Assembly (NCBI GenBank): GCA_030068145.1
Contig: JAPJBO010000096.1
Coordinates: forward strand, 62,001 to 126,000
Length of the DNA: 64,000 nt
Source: Diplonema papillatum
Lineage: Eukaryota; Euglenozoa; Diplonemea; Diplonemida; Diplonemidae
Direction of reading: 5' to 3'
Shown: piece by piece, positions 1-11,100 of the stretch
Layout of the letters: every line of letters starts with the position of its first letter
Position numbering within the stretch: position 1 is the first letter of the stretch
Notes under the pieces: model-generated
The model's database searches: none
What the model was told of the DNA's origin: nothing
What the model saw: only the letters and a program-made list of their open reading frames with translations
Position numbers and translations under genes: made by a program

Positions 1-226
1 AGAAGTTGCTTGGGTTAACTTTTTTTCCTCTGTTTTCCTTTTTTCTGTTCTGTTGGCAGAAGTTGCTTGGGTTAACTTTTTTTCCTCTGTTTTCCTTTTT
101 TCTGTTCTGTTGGCAGAAGTTGCTTGGGTTAACTTTTTTTCCTCTGTTTTCCTTTTTTCTGTTCTGTTGGCAGAAGTTGCTTGGGTTAACTTTTTTTCCT
201 CTGTTTTCCTTTTTTCTGTTCTGTTG
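1..226 (+). repeat. 57-bp tandem repeat, four copies
   Basis: Four nearly identical 57-bp units start at 1, 58, 115 and 172; the fourth loses the repeat near 226, and the array may extend left of the window. Each unit has a T/C-rich run followed by TTGGCAG on the plus strand, so each looks like a polypyrimidine tract plus an AG splice acceptor. Because 57 is a multiple of three, the array stays open as a hydrophobic repeat peptide, which I do not take as a gene. Confidence 0.9.
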
Positions 227-2468
227 GTCGTCCGCTTTCTCTCCAAACTTCCCAACGTCCTTCTTTCACCAACCGGTTCTTTACCCCTCGAAAAAACTGT
301 GCAAGTCAGGGTATCGCACAGCCTACGAGCAGTCAGCGGATCATCGCGCAACGCCTTCACGTGTTTTGCGACACGCGGGACTGTCGGTCTTCGCAACATG
401 GCGTGATCTTGGGGTGTTCCCTCAGCAAGTGGTGCGCCGAGGGGTTGGTCCTCCCGGGCTGCAGACACTTGATTTTGCGAACCTCGTCGTCGGCGAGCAA
501 GAGGCAGTGCTGTAGCCGTCTGGGCCCAGCGCCTGCATAACACATGGTGGTGACCTTTGGCGTGCATAGTATCCTCGCCTGATAATCACGAGTAAGGTAT
601 GGTCCATCGCTCCCGGCATCTACTCGAGTGCCCGAGCATGCACTCATACTAACACTGCGGGAATTTGCCGATGGCTTGCTGATTACCGATGACTCGCCAT
701 TCACCCCGTGGAGGTAGTACGTGGGTAACCTAGACCCTGCTTCGGAAACAAGAAAGCAGGCGCAGGAAGTCGGCACGGAATGCCGACCAGAAACAGCGGA
801 CGGTTGCACCCTTCAAATTCTTCAAATCCAAAAGACTATTTCTACAGATACGAACCAGCCCACGCACGTGCACTGCACTCTCAGCCAGCCAGATCGACAC
901 CGAATAAACATCGCGATAGCCTTTGTAGTGACGAAGATCGCGCGGGTAGGACGGACTTTGGTTGTCCGCCGACTAATTTTACTGTGCTTGTGGAACTGTT
1001 GGAATTGGATCTGATTCTGGGGACAGGAAGCAAGAAAGACGGTACTGCTCTTTGTCGCCTACAGTTTGCCAAGAGAGACTGCAGCACAAGCACATTCGCA
1101 ATGAATGTGGCCGGGCCCCACGTCTTTGTGAGGGCGGGGCAGATAAACAGAGCGAAAACAAAACGAAAAGAGAAAAAGCAGTAACGTGAACCATTTTCTG
1201 GGAGTGGGCACCGCGACGCAGTTTTTAGACTGCGGTTCTGCATCATGTCGACATTACACCTCCTACCCACAGACTTTCCGAGTTGGGGCTTAAAAGAGCG
1301 GGACATTCTCGTGTCGTATCCTGGGCGACGCAGCTCTCAAGAAGCGGCAAGCGTCTTTCCAATAGTAGAAAGGGTCAGCCTACGAGGCGCTGACTAATTC
1401 CGGATGACAGCCTCTAAATCTGCACCGAGCGCACGATACAAGGAACTCTACATTCCAACAACGCATTCACACTTTTCCTACCAAAACGTGTCGTGGCGAT
1501 GTCCTTCGTGCGTATATTTTGGCTTCTTGATGCAGGAACAGTTCTGACTGCACCTAGCAGCTCGCCGAGTAAAGCACTCCACTTAACTAACCCACCATTA
1601 ACAAGGCTAGGCACGCTGCCTGCCTGTTCGAAGCCTTCCGTCGTCGTCTTTTGGCGGCCGAGGCTGCTCGTAGCAGATACTCCTTGGCAATGTTTCGAGC
1701 TGCTGTTCCAGCCGAACAGCGCGCTATAGCGCCAACAGAATATTCGAAGGACTGTTTGGTGCAGCGCCCGGGTTTCCCCGATCCTTGGCCAATGTAAATG
1801 CTCAACACGCGTTGAAGTACCAGTTGGCTACGGGCACTCGTCACCTCCTTTTTCCCGGTATTTATTTTTCCTTTTCGCTACCCCGCTGCGCCGTAACATA
1901 TATGTTTGGGCATTCTGAAGTACCGTTTGGTTGTTTGGTTGGAGAAATGAAAACGAAAACAGACTGTCCGACCAGATTATTGTCAACGCTGGAGCCGTAT
2001 TTCTAGCTCCGTTCCGGTGTATATTGCGGGAGGGGGGGGAAAGGCGTGGGAGAACGGACACGCAGGATATCGACAGATCGTGTCGAGACGAACCAATACT
2101 AGATTGTGTTGTTGAGATTTGTATTGCCGCCGCAATTAAGCGGCACCAGCCACAAAAGGGTAAAAGCAGGCAGGGCTGCCTACGCCCCTTTTATTCGGGC
2201 GCGTGCAAATGCTTTGATCTGCATCGAAGCATCCCTCTTTTCCCCTCGCTTGAACCGCACCAACGGGGTTTCGCCTACACTGAGCGCACCGAGATACGGT
2301 AGTGGGGGTCGTCGCCGCTGGAAAATTGTCTGCGAGACAAATCATCGGGCAGAAGGAGTATGTCGTTCGAACTGGCAATAAAACACTCGACGTAGCTGCT
2401 TTGACTCCGAATGGAGGAGATATAGAGGTAGATGGGGAGATACAATGCAGACACAATCTGATTTGATC

Positions 2469-2659
2469 CTCGCTTACACCGTGTGTTGTGTTCTCACTAA
2501 GGACGTTGACCTGTTGTGTTTGTGCGCCTTGTCGTAGAGGTAGATCCCCACGTCTGTTCAACACGTAGTTCGGTAATTACAGCACTTGGGATTCCTTCGG
2601 TTCTTTGTCTGGCAGCTTTGTCGAGCATTTCCTTCCAAGCTGGCGCTTATGTAAAACAA
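2469..2659 (+). repeat. dispersed repeat, module A copy
   Basis: This stretch aligns over about 190 bp with 26107-26292, inside a phosphodiesterase intron, and its first part aligns with 49548-49660. Shared landmarks in order are a TCGCTTACAC start, a T-rich middle, GTAATTACAGCAC, TTCGGTTCTTTGTCT and the end TCCAAGCTGGCGCTTATGTA. It has no open frame of note. It is an unclassified interspersed repeat, possibly SINE-like or part of a larger element. Confidence 0.75.
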
Positions 2660-5600
2660 CAAGGGCAAGGTGCCTTTAGGGGCCCAACGGGGACTACGTC
2701 CCTGTCGGAAAGTGTTTTCCTCGACTATTGTCAGGGAAATGCACTTAGCAAATTTTGAGCACACAACAAAGGCACATCGATTATTTTACCTCGTGTAACC
2801 ACCCTTACGAACGCGCAGAGTCCAAAGGATCTTCCCACATTGCCAAAGGTTGCCCGGAGACTTTAAACCCCCGGAGTTTCAAGCGAACTTTCACTCCAAA
2901 ACAAAAGGAACCGCGAAGAAGGTCGGTATTTTTTATTTCTTCTTTTACTTGATCGCCCACGACTTATGTCGGGGTGACACGTGAGAGCGTTAGTCTCGCG
3001 GCTCGTTCGGGGCTATGCCTTCTTTTTGCACATGCCAACCGTCTGCTCTTTGTGCTGCCAACCGCTATATCCTGAGCTCAGAAATACCACAAGGGGTCGC
3101 CATCATCGAGTTTCGAGGCCACAAATCATTTAAGATTGTGCCAACCGTGATTGCAGTCCACTGTACACTCCTCGGCGATCCTTCGTGGAGTCTTATGCCG
3201 CTTGATCGCGACGGCCGCAACAAAGTGTCGAGTCGCATCACCGAGACGAGCAAATGCTGGTTCTGCTGTGCGATCCACAATTTGTGCTGCACAAATCGTT
3301 CACTGGTTTTACTCCGCTTCTTCCATTTTGCGTTAACAGATACTTCTAACAACTGAAAGACCAGGAGAGAGCAGCCAATCTTGCCCTCGCGAAGTGGCTG
3401 ATGATAGCCTGTTGCCCTCTTCATATCTGCACATCAGCACACGCCGATTGCAGTTCGCGCTGCACCGTCGTGTTCCATAACACAGTTGTGTTGCCTTCAA
3501 TTCCTGGTTCGTTCTTGAATTCATCGCATGCTGTTTTCACATTTGATGCAAGTTAATAGCGTTCGACCTGTGGTACTTGGGTCGGGCCTGGGTGTGCTCC
3601 CTGGGTCGAAAAGATCACCAAAGGGCGTTGATATGAAGCACAGCGTCTCGGAAAAAAAAGGTGTCCTAACATTGCACTGGGAAATTACACAGGATCGCCG
3701 ACAGTGGCAGGACAACCGTCGGAGATATAGTGCCCTATCTTCTACGGGCACACTGGATCTGCGAGTCGTGAACCGCATTGCATCCCGGTGCCGGTGCGAA
3801 GGTACACGACGCACTTCTTATGCACATTCGCTTGTTATTCAACAACTGACCTGACGAGTAAAAGTGTATAACAAGTGGCACTTGTTGTATCACGTGTTAT
3901 ATTAGAAGCAAACACTTGATACACTAGTCTACCAGTAGTCTAGTTATGTCCGAAAAAAAAAACAGATGACAAGTGCGTCGTGTATGAATGTGTTGCCCCT
4001 GGGGTCTTCTCTACCGTTTGAAATCATGCAGCAGCATTTCTTGCTCTTCTCCCATTTTGCCATCAATGAGAGGCGTCGTTCGGGCTCATGGCTATCCGAC
4101 CCTGCTGATTGTTTGCTTGGTTGTTGCTTGGGTACTAAACTTTGTTGTGATTTTTTTCTGTTTTTTATTGGCCAGCCATTCTGATGCTGCAGACTTTGTA
4201 TGTCGCTGTACGTGAGGAGAGAGAGCGCGCTCCAACCCCGCATGCGTATCTTGGACGTCGACGATCCGTGCGAAAACAAGGTAGCGACGCAGACTCTAAC
4301 TGCCTTTTTTAAACGTCCAAATTTGTTGAAAGCCTCTTCGTAAAATAGGGGCTTGACGACAACACCAACCGTGCCCAGCTTCGAGAGATGTTCTCTATGT
4401 CGGCACACATTGCGTGTGGCTTGAAAGAAAAAAAGTGTCGCGAAAACGTCCCTATTCAGTACTTTGCCATGGGCAGCTGGTTTCCCGCCTGCCATCGTTT
4501 CACGCAGTCCTTTACCCCGGGTTCGCAACAGGTGGACACGCTCTTTCGGGAAGCCACCAGGTCGACACCGGAAGGCCTAAGGAAATGGTTTTCTTTTCCT
4601 GTGTGTCTGCAGAAACCCTGGTGGTGTGAGCAGATGAACGTCTGGTCTACATCAGTCTGGGGGCTGAAGACCTCGATGTGTTTGCATCGTATTACCAACG
4701 CGCTCTCCGTGTGACAGATGCGCAAACTCGGCGCTGCCTAAATCCGGCACGCACAGGGCAGTTCATTCCAACTTCTTGCTGCTTTGATAAGCCTCCAGCT
4801 TGAGAGCATTTGTTTGACCGAAGAGTGAGGCTTGACATTGACCTGTTCAGCAGGCGTTCCCCGGTACATGAGTGCTCGTAATAAGAGTAGCGTTGCGCCC
4901 CACTACACACGGAACACACAAGCGATCGCAATATTTCCCGGTCTGGCAACTGTTCGTTGGTTTCCAATTCGTCAGACTGACAAGATATACCTGCACTAGC
5001 TACTCCGCTTTGCCTGGTCGGCTTGCAACAACACGGGCTGGGCTGGCTCTGCATGCTTAACATTGGCTGTTGGTTGCTGAGAAAAAAAACTGACAATCGA
5101 ATTGCTTTGATTGAATTTCCACGTATAAAGATACGGTAAGTACAAACGGACGAGACAGAAGAAGAGTGATTACTGCGAACGTGCTTGGAATACTGTGTGC
5201 TCAGCGCCGTGACTCGTGTTTCCAGTAAGGACACAGGCACACCTTGTTCAGCGTGGAACTTGAGTGTCTGCTGACACAGCTGACAGCAGAGCGATGAGAG
5301 CCGTGGGTTGCATAGGTGGGTTGCATAGATGACGGAAGAGAGGCGGCGTGTCCTAAGAACACCGTGTCTCTCTAGTACCTCTGAGACCAGACCACGGGGA
5401 TTGGAGCTCATCCTGGGTCAGATCTCGTGCGCGTTAGCGCTCAACGCCGCATGACTTGCGTAATGACCCCAAGAAAAGAATGAGAGATAGAGGGCACACG
5501 ACCAAGGATGGGAATGAAATCACGAGTGACCGGGTGCCCTTGGGTTTTGTGTTGCCGTCTATCCCGAGGAACGGCCAGTGTCTTACGACCGTTTTCTTTT

Positions 5601-5849
5601 TCCGATGTTTTGTGAAAATGCTGATGCGCTTCAGCCATAAAATTGAAAAATGAAAAGCTCTTCTTTGTTTCGCCGCGGTGCTGTGTGCACTTGCGTCTCC
5701 TTCTCGGGGTGCGCCGATGTGAACACGACCGCTGGCTCGATCACTATGCATCCTTCCTTCGTCGCTTCAAGAAAAACGGGTGCGGGAGTAAAAGATGAAG
5801 AAGGTCCGACCACAGTTCGGTGTTTTGGAAAGCTGATAATCCCGTGGTT

Positions 5850-5944
5850 GAGCCAGTCCGCCCTATCTCCTGGAACTGCATCGAATTGCCAGCTGGTGTC
5901 ATCACAGTCTATCAGCAGTCTATCAGCAGGGGATGGACCGGCTC
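5850..5944 (+). mobile_element. MITE-like element, GAGCCGGTCC family
   Basis: A 95-bp unit begins GAGCCAGTCC and ends GGACCGGCTC, so its ends are 10-bp inverted repeats with one mismatch. The interior has CTGCATCGAATTGCC followed by repeated CTATCA(C/G)CAGT-type motifs. Relatives lie at 35122-35281 and, reversed, at 48032-48127. No coding capacity. The short length, inverted ends and dispersed copies suggest a non-autonomous DNA element. Confidence 0.65.
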
Positions 5945-8132
5945 AGTGGTCGGTCGGTAAACCAAGGACGGACTCACTTCTCTTATCCGAGGGCCAGTTC
6001 GTGTTCAGCAACGTGGCATATCCCTTTTCCGCGGGTTCAGGTTTCTGGTCCAGACGGACCTTCACAGTGGTTTCGGCAGCAGGTCTTCGCGCAGCCCGTT
6101 TCTTTTCAGAGTCCCGAGCCCGGTTCAATAAGTATTATTATGCCGAACGCGTATTAACGAGCTGTTGGGTTGCATGCCGAACCCGGCAAGGGAACACAGT
6201 GGACTTGGCAAAAAAGCCGCAGAGGGAGGAAGGCAAAGAACAACCAAGCATCTATCCGGGTTGTTCGCGACGAAGCTTGAGAGTTGTGCCTGGATGTCTG
6301 ACTGCAGAATCGAGCAAAATCCTGTGCTCTATTTCATCCCTGTGTTCTACGTGAAGGTTCCCTGGCGAGGGTTTGGCACCCGTTCATTCGGTTTGTTGTG
6401 ACTTTCGTCCAAATGCGGTCGGAAGCAAAACCAACGAGCAAGTTCGAACTCGACGTGACCGCTTCTCGGGACGATGGTCGGACTAGTCAGAAAAGGCGAA
6501 CGACACGTGTTCCTCACCGGAAGAAGTTGTGTGAATGGGAGTAGTAGTGGGCGCGGGCACGCCGAGGTGTGGATATGCGAACAAAACATTCGCTTCCGGC
6601 AAGCCAGCAACACTTGCGGCGTGTCGTTTTCTGTTCAAACGACGCGCAAGGACCAGACTACTCACGTCGCGGGTTTTATGCTGCGGGAACGCTCCTTTCG
6701 GATAAATCCTTCGGAAAAGTCCGACGTGTCCCAAGGAAAAGAGATCAGAAAAGGCGGGGGTGCGCGTGTCTCGGCGGTGTACCTCGGGACGTTCACCCCA
6801 GTCTGAAGTACCAGCATACCACGATACCAGGACGTGGTATACTAGGAGGTGGATGGCATACGTATGCAAGGATACCACCAGCATACCACGATAGGTGCTA
6901 GTGGACGGTGGGTCGTGTGTACACACCCACAAGCGTAGTGTAGAAGTTCTAAGGACCACCTGCTGTGCATCCCTGATGCCTATGAGGTTATGGATACGTA
7001 GGTGCTGGGATGTCGGCCTCAGGGAGCTCATTAACCTTAGGCGGGGACCTGATGCCTGGCAACTGGCTCAGCGTCTCGCCAATCCGGGCGACTCTTTCTG
7101 GCAAGGAGTTGCGAGGGAGGGTGTGGTACACCAAGAACTTTCGGACCACCGACTGCCCACTCCACCTGGACCTCTTTCATCAGCTTAGCACACGGAGAGA
7201 TCGAAACTCCCGACGCCTAGGGTCGGAGAGCTGGCTGGCCTGTCCGACCTGTGTGCACGCGATGGGGGAAATCTTAGTTGAATGTTCATGCAGTATGGTC
7301 TGCCTTCATGCATGTTTGTTAATGCTAGAACCAAGGGGGGTGTGTGGAGAAGGGAAAGTAAAACGGCACGGCCACAGCGGCGGCTTCTCGTTTTGCGGCC
7401 GGGGAGAGGTCCGCTGGCAGGCGCCGCGAAGCGCCGGATGCCGAATACTCCACGCAGCTCTTGTAGTGTGGTCCTCATTTGCGTGCAAATGACTCCCAAC
7501 TAACGCAACAAGTTTTGCCCCTTGTCATTACCCCCACCCAAGCAGGCCTCCCCAGGGCAGGGAACCTGCGGCGGTGAAGGAACGAAGCTCCTTCAAGTGA
7601 CCGATGAAGGCCCCTTGTCAATACCACCCGACGACTGTAACACGCGTACAATGCCTGACCCTGCTGCGGACGAGCATCTGTCAAGAGCATGCGCGGCACA
7701 GCCGTGTCTTAAAAGTGAGATGAGAGGCACCGGCTCACTCTGTCGAAGGACAAAACCACGAGGCTTGCGTTGATGATGAGAGAGAGGCTTGCTGTGCCGT
7801 GTCATGTCACTGAGTGCTAGTCGCAGCCTAAACCTTCAGGGCACCAAACGAGATGTAAGGCCGGGACCAAAAGAAGGAGGCGGTCCAACTCCCAGTGCGG
7901 GGGCATTTCTCCGGAAGGGCTCATACACTCAACTCACCTACACGCCTCTTTCTCCCCAGTACTCACAACACTCGAGGATGTACGGATCGCTATTCCGCTG
8001 TAACTGGGAGGAGAAACGACAAGATCAGCGGATAGCCGACTCTTCGCGCCGCTACACGTTCTCGTGGCACCAGGTCCAATAGCGACTACTACTTCAAAAA
8101 TGGCAGCTGACCCCTAATCATCAGTCCACATA

Positions 8133-11100
8133 TCAAAGGTTGACGAACCCCCTGTCTCTGTTGTAGCTGTCGTGCCTTGACAGGTCACGAACGCGGATGA
8201 TTGGTGACTGGCTACCATTGAGGATGCTAAGCCGCCCAGAACCTTTGCGCGATGGCGGCGAGGAGGGAGAGCGGAGCAGCAGCGTACTGGAGGGGATGAG
8301 TGAGTTGCCCAGGTGGCTGCTGAGCAGCTTCAGCCCGTCAGGTGTTGACCTGGGGGATGCCAGCGGAGAAGCATGCGCGGATGCGAGGGGGGACTGTGCC
8401 GGCAGCATCAGCTCGTCATCGGGGTCGTAGGTTCGGAAACGGTGTTCCATAACGGTGCTGGCGCGGCTGAACGGACTGTCCGCTTCGCCCAAATAATAGT
8501 TCGAATCTTGCAGCGCTAGATCGTTGAGATCCAACTTCTCCACGTCTTCAATCTCAATCTCGTCGGCTGACTTCGAGTCCCTCCTTGTAATGTTTACAAT
8601 GTTTTCGTGGCACGCGGACAGCAGATCCAGCAGCGACTTGATGAAAAGCAGGAACATCGACGAGTACAGAAAATACAACGCCAGCTGCGCCGCGGAGGAA
8701 TTCTGGTCGCTTTGAAACATGTGCGCCAGAACGCAAATGACCGCCAACGTCTGGGCGAGGGCGGTGCCGATGTGCACGAGATTGTTGAGCGGGGCGTGGT
8801 TCGGACGCTTGTAGCACGCGTAGGTCAGGTAGACCAAGTACCCCCCAAGCACGAGCGACACGTGTACTTTGCACATTAGCTTGCTCCGCATTTCAATCCC
8901 GTCGAGGATTCCGAGCATGGTGTTGAACAGGATCTCGACGTGTATGTACCTGCTGGAGTGCGGCCAGAAGTCCTGGAAGAGAAGGCCGAAGCGCCAAACG
9001 TAGCTGCGGTCCTTCGCGCTTTGGTAGTCGCCAGCTCCGAGGGCAAACCGAGAAGCCCGCTCGCAGTGGGTCCGCGCGGGGGAGAAGTGCATGAAGTTCG
9101 CGGAGAAGTTCACGGGGTGCAACACGTACGTGACGCCGATCCAGAGCGCTATGTTGTACACGCTTACGCAGAACAGGGCGATCATAATGCCGCCGGCGGA
9201 CGGCTCGTGGAGGAAGATGTTCACGCCGGACTCGAGGGTGGCTTGGTAGAAGAAAATCGCGGGGAAGAACGTGTAGCTCGGAAACCTGCAAATCGCCGCG
9301 CACTTCAGCATCGTCACCGTCTTGTCGGATCGGCGCTTGCAGTAGTACACGGTGACGACGATCAGGGCGTGGAGGGCGAAGAAAGAGTAGATGACGATCG
9401 TGTTCCCTACGAGGGCCCCCCCCCGGGCCGGCGCGTCGAACAGCGAAAGCGTGAGCTGCAGCGGGTTTTCCGCGCGACTGAGCTCGCCGGTGCGCATGTC
9501 CACCGGGCACTCCATCAGATGCAGCAGCGCCGCCGTTCGCGCCGCGTTGGCGGCAGCCGCGCCGTTGACGGACGCGAGGGCGGTGGCGGTGGTGACCCCG
9601 TCGACGACCGTTTTTTCGGTCTCCGACACGGGGCCCTCGTAGCTCTCGATGACGAAGGTCGCGTCGCCCGTGCCTTCGACCCGCAGCCGGACGCCGTCCC
9701 GGTCTGCCCACGTCGCAGACTCGCGCACGGACACGACGACCGTCTCCTCCTCCTTGCTCGCGTAGGTCTCGTCTCCGACGAACCGCAGCAGCAGAACCGA
9801 GCCTTGCACTTCCGCTTCGAAAAACGACGCGTCTCCGAACGCGGCGAGCCCCGTCGCACTTTTCGTGCGGTCGGTCGCCAGGTACACGTCGGCGGCCGGG
9901 TCCGTCGCGCTGACGGTGATGTTCGTGGGCGCCCGCCAGCTGGTCGACGCGCCGCCGACCGGCAGCAGCTCGATCGAGATGACGGCGGTGCCGGCGGCGA
10001 CGCTCTCGCTGGTGACCGCGGGTTCGACGACCCGGACCGACACGTGGCGGTCGGCCTGCGCCGGGAGCGCCGTTTCCGCTGCTGGCTCGGCCGTGGGGCT
10101 TGGTTCGAAGGTCGCCAGGGGCGCGGTTGTGCCCGGTGGAAAGGTCGCAGGCGGGAACGTCGACACGGGGACTGCGGTAGCTGGGGAGCTGGTTCCAGGT
10201 GCAGTGGTTCGCGGCGCTTGCGTACTCGGGACTGACGTGTCAGGTATCGACGTGTCAGGTGACGTGGTTGATGGAGGATCCGTTGGGGCCAATGAGGTTG
10301 GCACGTTGGTGTCGGGTGCCTCAGTAGCCGGTGCCTGAGTATCCGGTGCTCCAGTTGTTGGAGCTTCTGTATCGGGTGCTTCAGTTGCTGGTGCCTGAGT
10401 ATCTGGTGCCTCAGTTGCAGGTGCATCAGTAGCCGGTGCATCCGTTGCTGGAGCCTCGGTTACTGGTGCCTGGGTATCTGGTGCCTGGGTATCTGGTGCC
10501 TGGGTATCTGGTGCCTGGGTATCTGGTGCCTGGGTATCTGGTGCCTGGGTATCTGGTGCGTCAGTTGCTGGTGCGTCAGTTGCTGGTGCATCAGTTGCCG
10601 GCGCTTCGGTAGCCGGCGCCTCAGTATCTGGCGCAGCGGTTGCTGGGGCGCTGGTAACCGGAACCATCGTGGCTTCGTCACCGCACTTGTCGCGGATGTC
10701 GGCGGCTTCTTGCAAGGTGATCGCCCGCTTGATGATGACGAGCTCGTCGACCTTGGCGTCATGCAGCGGTTCGTCGCCGGTGGAAGAGCACCCCATGAAC
10801 ACCTGCCCTCTGGTAGGCGGGGCGGCGGTTAAGTACACGTGCTCGGGGTACGTGTCTATCACGCTGCGCACAGTCCCTTGGGCTGGTTCCTCGCCGTTGA
10901 TGAACACGCGCATCTCCGTCGCCGTGTGGACGTAACACACGTGCCCCCAAAGGCCCAAAGCGAAGATCGGCCGGAGCATTATTTCCACCAGCGAATCGAT
11001 CCCCGCCGCACGGAACACAAGATCGCCCACTGAGGACACAGTGAGCGAGTACCCCACGCCCTCCGTCGTCGCGGTATCCCCGAAGTAGTTCGCAACCGAC

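Larger units (their letters stand above)
227..8132. other. spacer without a recognised gene
   Basis: About 7.9 kb of roughly 50% GC sequence. Open frames of 190-240 codons exist (for example 3944-4528 minus, 4692-5411 minus, 5650-6354 plus), but none shows a domain, a compositional bias or the GC-rich third positions of the confident genes. Recognisable contents are a dispersed repeat copy near 2469-2659, the reverse of a short dispersed motif at 2864-2901, a MITE-like element at 5850-5944, and a patch of inverted ATACCACG/CGTGGTAT motifs near 6814-6900. Small exons could be hidden here. Confidence 0.5.

Noticed and set aside
3944..5411. Open frames of 194 and 239 codons on the minus strand
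   Set aside because: Composition like spacer, many Cys/Ser/Arg with no pattern, no recognisable fold or motif; not enough support for a gene.
5650..6354. 234-codon plus-strand open frame
   Set aside because: No domain, no signal peptide, no GC-rich third positions, and it runs through the MITE-like repeat at 5850-5944; treated as chance.
8940..10235. 431-codon plus-strand frame and similar long antisense frames over the lectin-like, coiled-coil and pyruvate kinase genes
   Set aside because: Shadows produced by GC-rich third positions of the real minus-strand genes; Arg/Val-rich nonsense composition.
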